Assembly (NCBI GenBank): GCA_009760855.2
Contig: WPIO01000018.1
Coordinates: forward strand, 6,167,001-6,231,000
Reading direction: 5' to 3'
DNA length: 64,000 bases
From: Cristatella mucedo
Taxonomy: Eukaryota > Bryozoa > Phylactolaemata > Cristatellidae
A program made the translations under genes and the position numbers. The stretch's first letter is position 1. Each line of letters begins with the position of its first letter. A model generated the notes under the pieces. That model had not been told where the DNA came from and did no database searches. It saw only the letters and a program-made list of their open reading frames with translations. Positions 24,344 through 35,388 of this stretch are shown in pieces.

Positions 24344-24494
24344 ATACCCAGTCCTCTAACCGTGTTATGCCTATTGACATTGAGCACTCAACCACTAACC
24401 AGTCGATCATGCTTCCTTTACAGCGCATTTAAAGTGCCAAGAGAAAAAGATTAAGCTCTCCGAGGGTGCTACACAGATGCGCTATTATTATTAT
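24343..24494 (+). mobile_element. LINE A-type 3'-end fragment (sense)
   Basis: CCTCTAACCGTGTTATG, GAGCACTCAACCACTAACC, AAAGTGCCAAGAG ... CTCTCCGAGGGTGCTAC and an ATTATTATTAT end. The region 24495-26443 has no supported gene. Two stretches (about 25536-25670 and 33091-33200) share a diverged GCGAAGCT..AAATTT pattern that may be an unnamed dispersed repeat. Confidence 0.8.
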
Positions 24495-26443
24495 GAGTTT
24501 ATAGGTGGACGTGGCCATCAGAAAAAATTGACGGACCTAATTTCCCAGAGCTTTACCCATACATAGTCCTGTCTTAAAGATAATTTTTAGAAGGGACTTG
24601 CAGAGCCTAATTTAGCACGCTGACGGGACGCTAATGCACTGAGGTGCATTGTACGCATACACACACAATATAGAAAAACGAATATGCACTAACGCGCAAA
24701 TACACCTACGATTAAACGAATACGATCGAGGTTAATATTGGGAGTTCTTTTTGCATTGGCTCGGAAAATACTTCGCCCTTTTGTCCTGCATAATCTCAGT
24801 TCTTAATGCTTCTCCAGCTGGTCAGGGACTGCTAGCCACACGGGTCAACAGGAGGTCTCGCTCAGATAGCTTCAGCGATTCTCAAAATTCTCACACGGTA
24901 GCACAGAATGAGTGATCCTTGCCTTATGTGGAACAATGGCTTCAATTAAGTGATAACACCCTCACACAAGGATTTTTCAGCAACTAGCCTGACGCCTGAC
25001 TGAATCCATTTTACAATCACCGGTTTGAAAAAACTAGTTGAAGATTCATCATCCACTTCGAAACCTGCCTACCTGTAACATGGTTAACGTCATTGTAATG
25101 CGTTTATAGAAGGACATACTGAGGTGAGCCGTCTCCTCCGATAGGTAGGTCAACGTTTGACGTAAGCCAATAGGCCTGAAATTATAGAATACAAGCACGA
25201 ATGGCTTTTTGACACGTGTTGACTCATTTTGTATAGTCTCATTGCAGAATGCTCGAGAGGCAATCGCTATCGATAAGCAGTGGATACAAATAAGGAAAAA
25301 GTTGACATTTCGGGCTTTTACATCTACTTTTAAGCGGGTGCAGTACTTAATTTCCATCTACGGAGTCTTGCTCTTCATTTGAAAGAGTGCTGGCCTTCAA
25401 GCTAGAGATTGCAAACCGTCCCAGATCAATACAGCAACGCTCCGTCCTCAAGTACGCGGCCTTCGTGGTCGTTGGCAGCGTACTATTACCGAGTAATTGC
25501 TCGCGTGCACGGCGGTGACGCGTTGAATGAATCGCGGCAATCCACTGCGATCTACTCTCATTGAGCTAAAGTCGATCGGACAAAGGCGGCGCGAAGCTAA
25601 AATTTATAGAGAACATTGTAGTACGTGGTCGCTATAATGTACCTGCAAATTTCACACCACATTACTATTGCGTTCTCATGAAAATGAGCACCGTAGAGCG
25701 GCCGCCTTTCGAAATCCTCCACAATCTAATGAAGTTAACCAAAAATCCACAGAAAATCGGCTACGCGAAGCTCCGATTGGAATTGCATGGTAAGCTAAAC
25801 TATTGCTTTGCGAAAGTAGCCACACAATTTTTGGCCGCCGTTTGCTCAGCGTTCTCACAGAATTCTTCAAATACTTCATCTATCGCCCGAATAGCACTCT
25901 ATTCTTAGCTTTTTGATAATGTCTGACGACAGAAAGCCAGCCTCCCGATCCAGAAACACTTAGATTTGATGTGAGATCGACTCGTTCTTACGCAGTCTAG
26001 TGCTGAGCATCGACTTACATGCTGAGGAAGTGGAACTTGTGGATGAAAGTGTGGAAGTAACAGAACAGAGATTGCATTACCAATTTTTGTCAAAGGTCTT
26101 CAGTCGGCGACAAGATGCTGCTGGGTGCTTTACAGCTTGGCGACACTACGACTCGGAGGTCATTGGGAGCCTTATGAGACAGCCGGGACATGAAGTCGCA
26201 CTATCGCAGAACGGACTGGGCACGAAGCGAACGAATGCGGGCCGCTGGCGGAGCCTACGTCACTGGTGGAGCCTCGGTGTCATTCGGTGCAAATCAAGTT
26301 AGACCTTATCTGGCATTGTGCACGGCTCTAGACATTGAGTGGACAGTGTCGAAGTGTCCCCAATATGTCTTTCCACGGCAGTCTGAGGTAAAGGTCAAAG
26401 CCGGTATCTCCATCAGACCAGAGGACGGGTGATAAGTATAATC

Positions 26444-26570
26444 AAAATAATGATAACAATAAAAATACGTTTGCATAGCGTCCTCAGAGAACTAGATCTC
26501 TTTCTAGGCACTTTAAATTTGCTACAAAAAAGGCGGGATCCAACGGTTAGTGGCATCGCAATAATAGAAT
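26444..26570 (-). mobile_element. LINE A-type 3'-end fragment (antisense)
   Basis: AATAATGATAACAATAAAAATACG, then GCATAGCGTCCTCAGAGAAC ... CTTTCTAGGCACTTTAAATTTGC, then a decayed 3' UTR. Confidence 0.75.
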
Positions 26571-26703
26571 TGGATGAAATCACCAAGATGCTGGAGAGGA
26601 CGGGAAAAGCAGGTTGAAGGCTCTTCAGGCAACTTTCGCAGTAGTGTTTCGCGGTATCCTGCAAAATTATAAGGCAGAAAGCTATAAGCAGCTGGTTAAG
26701 GAT

Positions 26704-26820
26704 CTGATGATGATAATTATGCGTTTGTATCGCGCCATTACAGAACTGAATCTCTTTCTCGGCACTTTATAGATGCTGTATAAAAAGCATTACCAAATGA
26801 GTGGTGTGATAAAGAACTAT
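26704..26820 (-). mobile_element. LINE A-type 3'-end fragment (antisense)
   Basis: GATGATAATTATGCGTTTGTATCGCG, CAGAACTGAATCTC, CTCGGCACTTTATAGATGC, then AAAAGCATTACCAAATGAGTGG. It is diverged. Confidence 0.65.
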
Positions 26821-27329
26821 GCCAATATAGGGTGAATACTGACCCTCAAAGTGCATATCTTCAAAATTCATCTTTAAAAATTCAAGGAAAATATTGGACA
26901 CCAAGGCTAGGTCTTTCACCCGATACATTGGACTTTGAACGTCGTTTCCATGGGAAGCATGACGAAAAGACGATGCCGAACTGCGTTGTTAGGCTTATTT
27001 GAGCGCGTATCTTCAATTATAGCCTTAAACCAAGAATGCCTATTTTTTAACCATTCGGGAGACCATTTGACGTGAATCCACAGTAACTACACTTAAATTT
27101 TGACTGCTGACCTTTGCGGCTACATGTGAACCACGTGACGTGAATTTGTCGGTTTCTCATTTGAAATGGATTAGTTTAAAATAAGCGGCAGTCCTGGTCA
27201 CAAATACCAAGCTGTTGGGGAGCAGTGACCACTTTTTTAACATCTGAGGTATACGCAATAAGACTGGCTAGCCAAGGACGAAAAGTTTTTTTTTTTACAC
27301 AGTGTCATTAAATTGGCTGAAGAGTTTGA

Positions 27330-28620
27330 GCTGCAACGACTACAACACGAGTCTGGATGTTTTGAAGTCGCCAGTGTGCCTAACCGTGGGGCGGAAGTTT
27401 CGCTGCCTCTGCTTCCTGCGGCTTCCGGGAACGGTCGCTACCGCTGTTTTCTTGCGCCCACTAACGTCCGAGTCTCACAGCGAGCGCCAGAGCCAGCCGC
27501 CTCCGCCTCTGCGCGCGATCCCCGTCGCGAACGCGAGAGACGCGGCCGCGGTAACTTGCCCGGTATTCGTACGCGCGACCTAGCCGCGACGCGTCGATTG
27601 CGGGAGCATTGTCACCAATAGCTGCGCACGGTTTTTTCATTTAGCCAGCCCACAACTCTGGCTTGGCGCCCTCGTCGTTTTCGAAAGCCGAACGACTTCG
27701 CATTGAAGGCGCATTCTCGTCGGATACTTTCGACTTGTGGCCACCACAGGACGTGCCAATCCACGAGTCGCGCGAGCCGCAGAGCGCAGAGCGCGGACTT
27801 TTTGCGCCGCGCGTTGCTGCCCACGCGCGCTCGGCCATCTTTCAGAGAACCTTCTCAGGAACGCGAGAGGCTTTGAAGTGTCAAACACCTGCTGGCTCCG
27901 CATGTCTACGGATGTGGGCGATGGTGACGAGCGCAACCGCAACGATTAAACGACGAGGATGATAGTAATAATAATAAAAATAATAAATACTAATACTAAT
28001 ACTGACAATAACTTGTATTGCATCGTGACAGCACTGCGCCTATTTCTAGCGGCGTTTCGTTGATTGACTGGAATGAAAGGTAGCGCGCCGTCTGAAAAGC
28101 TGCGAAAAGCCGGAATCTCACCTGCCCTCTCCGATCGCCCAAACGCCCAGCAGCATGCGGCAGGCGTCCTGCTTTGCCGCCGCCCGGTGGGCGCCGGCAA
28201 ATCAGTCGAAGCTTGCAAAGCCCGTGTTCGCGGAAGTGGTGCAGGTGTGCAGAAGCATGTGGTGAACGATGTCCTCGTTGCCCGGCGTAATGATTGGCTG
28301 CACCTGGAGCATTCGGAACGACGGCGGCGTCGCGCCATCCTGATACAAGCGAGGCAACAGCGATCCCATTAAAAGGCTGCAGAAAGAAGACTCGGCAGCA
28401 CAAACCGCGAACGATCCTTGCTCGCTCAAAGCCTAGAATGGACCCGCGGAATTACTACGCTCGCTCGCTTACCGCGTCGAACGGAAACTGCTATTGCATT
28501 GAGGTAGAGAGATTCCCGGTCGTCGTTTCGCTTTCAGAAGCGAAATTTCCTCACTCAGCTGGATGCTAATGCTGTCCGCCTATTGGCCGGGCCTGGATTC
28601 GACCCCTGACGTCACAGAAA
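27330..28620. other. CpG-rich stretch, no gene supported
   Basis: GC- and CpG-rich sequence interrupted by a TAATAATAAT-type AT patch at 27965-28010. Several overlapping ORFs are open on both strands at once, which is what composition alone produces. It could be a promoter or first-exon island of a gene outside the window. The regions 26830-27330 and 28620-29078 show nothing clear. Confidence 0.5.
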
Positions 28621-29078
28621 AAGCCCAGCGGATGGAAGGACGAAGATTGCCAATGACGAACGTTTCAGGTAACAATTAATGAGGTTGATGGCGACGCCCT
28701 CTGCCGTTGCCGTGGGTAGAGGGCTCCACCCTTTTCTTTTTTACTTTGGCAACTCATTAATAATTCAGTCGTATTTAACCAAAATCTTTCGCACGACAGC
28801 TTCCTCGAGCGTGGCTTTATAGAATAGGATAATAGTAATATAATATATTAGAATAATATATTATTATAGGCTTGGCGAATGCTGTATGTTCAGTGTTCGA
28901 TCGCGACCGAGTATGCAAGAAAGCTGCATTGGAAGACTGCGCGGCCCTTGGAGCCGTCAAAATGGCACTTCGCGCTCTCTTGTCTCTGCTTACGAATAGA
29001 GAACTTCTCTGCACGGGACTAGCCACGCATCTCAAAAGAGGAGAGTGCTGAGTTTACTGCCTACTACCTCAATAACAC

Positions 29079-29225
29079 GCTGGTTTGACCCAGCGGTTAA
29101 GGCGCTCACCTCGTATCAAGGTAAAGGTGAAATAATGTGCTTTCTGAGGTTTTGAGGTCGTGGGCTCGAGCCCTGTGGTGTGTGTGAAGCGCCTGACTAG
29201 AGATTCATATTAAGAATAATAACTC
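29079..29225 (+). mobile_element. SINE-1 copy (sense)
   Basis: ACGCTGGTTTGACCCAGCGG (A box), GAGGTCGTGGGCTCGAGCCC (B box) and GAAGCGCCTGACTAGAGATTCATATTAAG. It carries about 40 extra bases between the boxes, and its hairpin tail is truncated. Confidence 0.82.
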
Positions 29226-29280
29226 ACTTGATAAAGTGCACACCATTAACTTCCCTTAGGACGCTATACCAATGAATTAA

Positions 29281-29866
<586 letters not shown>

Positions 29867-29919
29867 GTGACGTTCCGAAACGACTAGTCGTTGGATCGAT
29901 ACTCTGCGTACACTGTCAA

Positions 29920-30092
29920 ATAGCCCTGGGGTAATAGCCCAGTTTTAAGGTGCTCGCTAATCGTGAACCCGGTGGTGGCGGGTTTGAGCCCTTCAGTGGG
30001 TGCACTGCCCTGCATTGCCCTGCACTGTAGGCAGTGGCGGTGCACATTGGTGCTCTTCTGCCACTATAAAAAATGGCTGCTGAATCAGCTGA
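29920..30092 (+). mobile_element. Diverged SINE-2 copy (sense)
   Basis: CTGGGGTAATAGCCCAG over the A box, GCGGGTTTGAGCCC over the B box, CAGTGGCGGTGCACATTGGTGCTCTTCTGCCACTATA, and CTGCTGAATCAGCT at the end. The region 30093-30454 shows nothing recognisable. Confidence 0.7.
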
Positions 30093-30454
30093 TCTTTATT
30101 AAGTGAGCGCAGCTTCTGCTGGGGAAAATTGCCAAAATTGGGACCTGCTTAGCCTGGCAACCAATCTAGTTCTCGCATTTGCGGTTTGCGCTTCAAAGTT
30201 CCTGCAATATGCATTAGGTCTATTCAGGAGTTCTGGCATGTCTCCTTACCGTCTCCAGTTCAAGTGTGCAAAACTGCTCCCAGCTCTTTTATCTTTCGTC
30301 CACGACTTGACTTCCATGTCACATCACTTCAGTCCGAGCTTTACGAACGAGCTTCCTTTCAAGCATCGAATCGAATCTATTTCACCCGAATGCTCTTTCT
30401 GGCCAGCGCGGAAATTATCTCACCGATTGTGATAGCCTATTCATCCATCCTTCT

Positions 30455-31235
30455 TGCCCATCCGTTGCTGTTCTCCATTTGTATTCAAACCCTGAGAAAA
30501 GCGATTGAGGCATACGAAGTAGGATGTCACTTTTAAGCTGACAACACTCATCTACATTTGTCATTCAAACCGTCGGAATCTGCTGCAGCAGCTGATAAAC
30601 TGCACGCTTGCCTTGCCGACATTTGATCCTGGATGTAGGAAAATTTCCTTGCGAATCTCAGAGGTGTCTCCTTTGTATCTCCTTTGCTAAAAGAGCTAGG
30701 ATAGCTGCCTGTTGATCAATGGATACAGAGCAAAGTTCTTACGCTGACACACAAGGCCCACTACGGCCTGGCTCCTCCATCCCTAGCTGAACTGCTGCAC
30801 CAGTTTCAGCCTCTTCATGCCCTCAGGTCCTGCATGGACAATAAATTAGCTGCTCAATTCCTCCGCTTAGAGGCCGTTGGTGACAGAAGCTTTAGCTCTG
30901 CAGGTCCTAGACTGTGGAACTCGCTTCCACGATTCTTATGCAACGACATCTACTCTCCTGCTGCCGACTGCGGCTCATCCTTATAAAAATAATTTTAATA
31001 ATGCACTTGATAAAGCGCCCTCAGAGAACTCAATCGCTTTCTAGGCGCTGTACATGGCCCTTTCCAGCCATCCTAAGCTGCTACTACCGTGCCACTCACT
31101 ACCACAACTGCTCTCCTGCCTCAGCTACGCTTCTTCCCGCGTTCTCACTCTGTTGCGCGAGATGAATTCCGTCGGTGGTGGCTACCGAATGCGGATCGAC
31201 AGCCGCTACTTAGGCTGAGCGAGTGAGTTCGCAGA
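30455..31235 (+). mobile_element. LINE B fragment, internally deleted, with nested tail
   Basis: LINE B RT sequence from CTGTTCTCCATTTGTATTC (after motif B) through a mutated YADD region (GTCACTTTTAAGCTGACAAC) and GGATGTAGGAAAATTTCC. It then jumps to the C-terminal part (CCTTTGCTAAAAGAGCTAGG ... CTGTGGAACTCGCTTCC). It ends in ACCGAATGCGGATCGACAGCCGC. Many stops are present. It is split at 30985-31068 by an antisense LINE A tail. Confidence 0.85.
30985..31068 (-). mobile_element. Minimal LINE A tail nested in LINE B
   Basis: Only the last ~80 bp of the LINE A 3' end (TAATAATGCACTTGATAAAGCGCCC, hairpin, GCGCTGTACATGG) sits inside the LINE B fragment. Both B flanks continue each other (TCATCCTT / CCTTTCCAGCC). 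The region 31236-32027 has no recognised feature. Confidence 0.85.
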
Positions 31236-32027
31236 AAACTCCTCGTGCAAAGTCTCCCACAGATTTGGGTCGCAGACTATGTCACCTCCATACAGCACCG
31301 TATGCTAAGGGAAGAAGCCAAGCCGGCAGACTCTCAAGAAGGAAAATCTGTTTCTACTTTTTAACTTCCTGTTTCTCCAGCCGACCGATCGAAACCCAAG
31401 GGCTCGTCGCCTACAAGTCGTGGCAAAATAAAAATGGCTTAACTGCCCTAACCATGAGTTAAATTGAGGCGTTCAGAGCAAGTCATTGAGCACGGGATGC
31501 TCACGCTTTGTAGCCAAGCCTTAAGATTCATCTACATTGAAGACACCGTGCGTCTGTTTATCGAATCCACAAACAAATCCGCAACGGCTCACGTTACTTA
31601 GCTCTATACACCCGCACACCCGTAACTGCCCACGTTACTTAGTACCGCTCACTTTCCCGAAAAAGGTTTTTTATATTCTAATCTTTCTGTTATTTCTTCT
31701 CATACATTTTTTGCTACTCTACAATGACGGCAGCGGTGAGCTCGACTTCTACGGGTGATGGCCTGGCGTCTTTCCGGGAAACCCTTTTTCATACCAACCT
31801 GTCGGATTAGAGCACGGGCTGTGGGCGGGACCAGATTCGCCGTCCAGTCGCTCGTGTAATCGTCCCAGCTAGGAGGAAAGTCGACGTTGTTCGGGAATAA
31901 GGTTGCTTGTGTAAATGCAGCTTAAAAGGGATAGTGCCCCCAAATTTTTGTAGACTCCGTATCTGTGTCGCTCGGCCGCGCTCTGTACACTCGCCTTCCC
32001 TAGTGCGTCGACATTAAAACGATCAAC

Positions 32028-32094
32028 CTGTGAAAGTCTCAAAGAGATCATCTCTGAGGGTGCTATACAAATGTATTATTATTACTATTATTAA
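32028..32094 (+). mobile_element. LINE/SINE 3' tail remnant (sense)
   Basis: GTCTCAAAGAGATCATCTCTGAGGGTGCTATACAAATG, then ATTATTATTACTATTATT. Too short to say whether it came from LINE A or SINE-1. Confidence 0.65.
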
Positions 32095-32394
32095 CAGTAG
32101 CGGTCGCTCTACCTCAGTAAGCTGCCTCTGGTCGTGCACGAGGAAATCGCATTGGGCATTGTAGCCTCTATAGCTTCATCTAACTAAAATAAAAATGCTA
32201 GAGCTCTTTTCCTACCAGCTCCACGGATTAGAGTACGTGCTGTCTAGGACGGGACTGTCTGCCGTGTAATCGCTCGTGTAAACGTCAGCAGAACGTCCAT
32301 CGGCGTCAAGCACTCTAGAACTCCGCAGCTCCTCCTTCACCTGCCCCGCCCCCATATAGCCACCCGGGAGAATAGCTTACGGGGCTTTCAATAC

Positions 32395-32605
32395 GGGGTA
32401 CATGGGGAAATCGCTGGGCCGCGATAGCCAGGAGGCAAGGTGCTTGCTCTTCACGATTTGAGTCCTGCGGCGATAGGCGGCGGCCGTGAAAGCTTATATA
32501 GCGCCAGAAGAGCAATAAGGCTGTCACCACCGCTAGCAGTAAGGTGCTTGCTCTTCACGACTTGGGTCGTGGGTGCGAATCCTGCAGTATTCAAATCCAA
32601 TCGCT
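32395..32605. mobile_element. Rearranged SINE-2 fragments
   Basis: Two partial head regions (AGGTGCTTGCTCTTCACGA twice, at about 32439 and 32541) with GGCGGCGGCCGTGAAAG and AGCAATAAGGCTGTCACCACCGC between them. The second is followed by GGGTCGTGGGTGCGAATCC. This looks like partly inverted SINE-2 pieces. The region 32606-34610 has no supported gene. Confidence 0.55.
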
Positions 32606-34610
32606 CTTCCAGTGAGCAGACGTTCAATTTGCATCTTTCTATTTCTTAGCCCTAGCGGTCATCCTCCTAAAGGCTTTAGCTTGTCCGACACCTGCCAGTC
32701 TCTCCTGGGTACCTACTTTCGCACCAGTACTGTTCGAATTCTGTTAACACATATCACGGGTGTTGTAACGTCTCAGCTAGGTATTGGTAGGAAACAATTT
32801 GACGGCTCGTGTCGATTAAATTGCAGGCCAGTAAAGAATTAAGAACTTAATTAGAACTTTTGGCTTAGTATGGATTTTACCCCAAGCCATTAAAATATTT
32901 TGCTTAATTTCTCGTTCCTTTTTCTCTTACCCTTTATAAACTGAGTGTGCACACTATTTGTCCGGTTCCAAGTGCTGACTATAGCGTGTCTTTCAGATAG
33001 GTGCAGCCGAAACATTACTTGTGGTTTAATGTCGTTCGCTGGTCACGTTCATTTCCCAGCAAAATTTAGCATGGGGCAACGAGTTACTGCAATCTACCGC
33101 AATCCACTAGTTACGCGAAAATCCACTGGAAATCGGTGGCGTGAAGCTCGAAATTTGAATGAATACTGTATGACATCGTCGTTATACTTAGAAAGTATCG
33201 TGCAAGCAATTGCACATGAACGTTCTCGAGCAAAAAAAGGCAGTCTGCAGAGTATGACAGGCCACTACGAGAATCCTAGCAAATCCAGTGGAATTGGATT
33301 ACGGTGGATTTCGAGAGCACCCAAGGGCATCTGCCATACAACTCCAACCGCACACTGTTGGGTGCATCCCAAGCTGGCGTTGCCAAGCGACGACTAGTGG
33401 GCAGAACGCCGTGAACTAAGGGCTGCAGGCCCCCGCCCGACCTTCTGCAGCGGGTTGTAGGCGAGGCTAACGAGTATGGGAAGAGTGACAGCAACTTGAC
33501 CTCCACCGACTACCACTGCAAGCCAGCTTGACATTAAGTGGGTGCCCAGCAGCCCAGCTGCTAGATCACCAATGGAATGCTAACCACACACCCTTCCTTA
33601 GTCCATGGGTAGACAGGTACGTTAGCAGCAGCATCACTGACGTCAACTGCAGCCTCCTGCCGGACCATCTGTGGGTTTAATCGCTGACACTGCAGCTTTT
33701 CGGACAATCTGATCCCCAGTTGGCCGTCTAGAGTAGCCCTCAAGGTGAGGGCCAGACAGCCAATGAGTTAGAAGAAGTCCAGCTAAGCATACTGTTGAGG
33801 AAGGCTAGTCGAACAATTCATCATAATACACTCACGCCGCCGGCCTGGCATCTGCTGATCGAGGCAATTTTACCAACATATTCTGATAGGTCACACTAAG
33901 CCGACGAGTTGCAGTACTGAACTTTTCAAATGCAAGCTGTTGTTATGGACAAACAGTAGCAACAATCTATCGTCTTCGCAAAAAGATCGGTGAATCATAA
34001 CAGTTCGATGAGTTCTGGCAATCGAGTTTCGCGTTGTGCTAACAAGATAAGGAGCCGTTCCACGTGGTTTAAAACTACTTAGGCAGGTTCGCACCCATGT
34101 CCGTCGGCAAGGTAGCTGCGAGATTGACATGGATAACAAATCATTATAATCCAATAAATAGCAGGATATAAAACAGGAATGAAACCAACTTGCAAAACTA
34201 CTGACCTAACCTGTCTCCATACGTGGCGGCTACAAATGGATTATCGGTGAGGTGCCGAAGAGCCAGTTCTGCCAAAGCAGCCGGTGCAGACGTTTAACGC
34301 ACGCCTAGGATCGCCAAGACGGACGCCGACCGACTGGCACTACTCGAATGCAGGCGAGGAACCCCAGCGGCAGCAGAGGAGCCGAGGCATCGATGGCCGC
34401 CGGCCGCACGGCGTCCGGGCATCGGCTGCCGCATGCATGCACGCGGGGCCCTGCAGAAGCAGGGAAGTCCTGGCGAAGCAGGCGGTGCCCCTGACTTCCT
34501 GGCTCCGATAAGGCACGAAATACTCGGGTGCAGCCAGCGACAGCATCTCGCATACTGGCGTCCACACGTCACCACTGCAAGTGGCGGCAGCGGCTGCCTC
34601 GGTCGGTCGG

Positions 34611-35388
34611 TCAGTCGGCCGGACGAGGGCCCCCTCCACCGGCGGCCGAGTGCCGACTTCCAGAGCCACCAGAGCCGCCGGCTCTGGGTCCGCCGCCGCG
34701 GCCGCCCATACCCGATGGCTGCACCGAGGCGTTTGGCACGCACTGGTCGCCGTCTGCCAGCGCGCGAGTGGCGAGGCAGCGAGCGGCCGCCGCGGCAGCA
34801 GCGCCGAGCGGCTGCTGCTGGTTCGCCGAGCCGGGGCCGACGAGGCCGGCTTCCGGCCGGCGCAGCCACGGGTGGCGCCCGACGTCTGCCGCCTCCAGCC
34901 TCTGAGAGGCGTCCTGCCGCAGGAGGCAGCGGATCAGGCAGCGGGCGTTGTACGACAGCGTGTCGGGCACGGTGAAGTTGCCCGTGCAGATCATGTAGAA
35001 CTGGCGAGCCGTGTCCGACTCTTGGAACGGGTAGCGGCCGGTGAGCATGCTGTACAGCATCACGCCCATGCTCCACACGTCGGCCGCCTTGCCCGAGTAG
35101 CCGCCGACGCTCGTCGTCTGCTGCGGCAGCAGCAGCAGCTCGGGCGGCGAGTCGGGTGCGCTGGCCGCCAAGCGGCCAGCGGCGGAAGCAGAAGAGAAGG
35201 CGGCGGGGGCGGCAGCCGGCGGCCGGCTGAAGGCGGCAAAGGATGCCGAGATGGGCGAAGCTGCCAGTATCTCGGGACTGATGTAACCCGGCGGGCAGGC
35301 GGGCGGCACGTCGGTGAACGTGTCGTCGGGGCGGTCGGCGTCGAGCGTGCGAGCGCCGCACTCGAGGCCGTCAAGAAGCACCCGCGTT
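34611..35388 (-). CDS. trbl: Tribbles exon 3 (C-lobe and tail)
   Basis: A strong acceptor (pyrimidine-rich TGCCCTTTGCAG) precedes the exon. It reads TRVLLDGLE, which lines up with the TRVKLESLE-type segment of other Tribbles proteins. It continues through SPEIL, an Ala/Pro/Ser-rich insert at 35264-35103, the helix-F signature, FTVPDTLSYNARCLIRCLLRQDASQRLEAADV, HPWL, and DQCVP at 34748-34734, and ends at TGA 34613-34611. The exon is very GC rich, and several long ORFs on both strands overlap it only because of that composition. No polyadenylation signal was assigned. Confidence 0.92.

Noticed and set aside
30103-30536. Two overlapping plus-strand ORFs upstream of the LINE B fragment
   Set aside because: No motif resembles LINE ORF2 or any host protein until the LINE B homology begins near 30455.
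33091-33330. Possible DNA transposon related to 25536-25800
   Set aside because: A shared pattern (GCGAAGCT, AAATTT, TGTA, GTCG) suggests a common repeat, but no terminal repeats or target duplications could be fixed.
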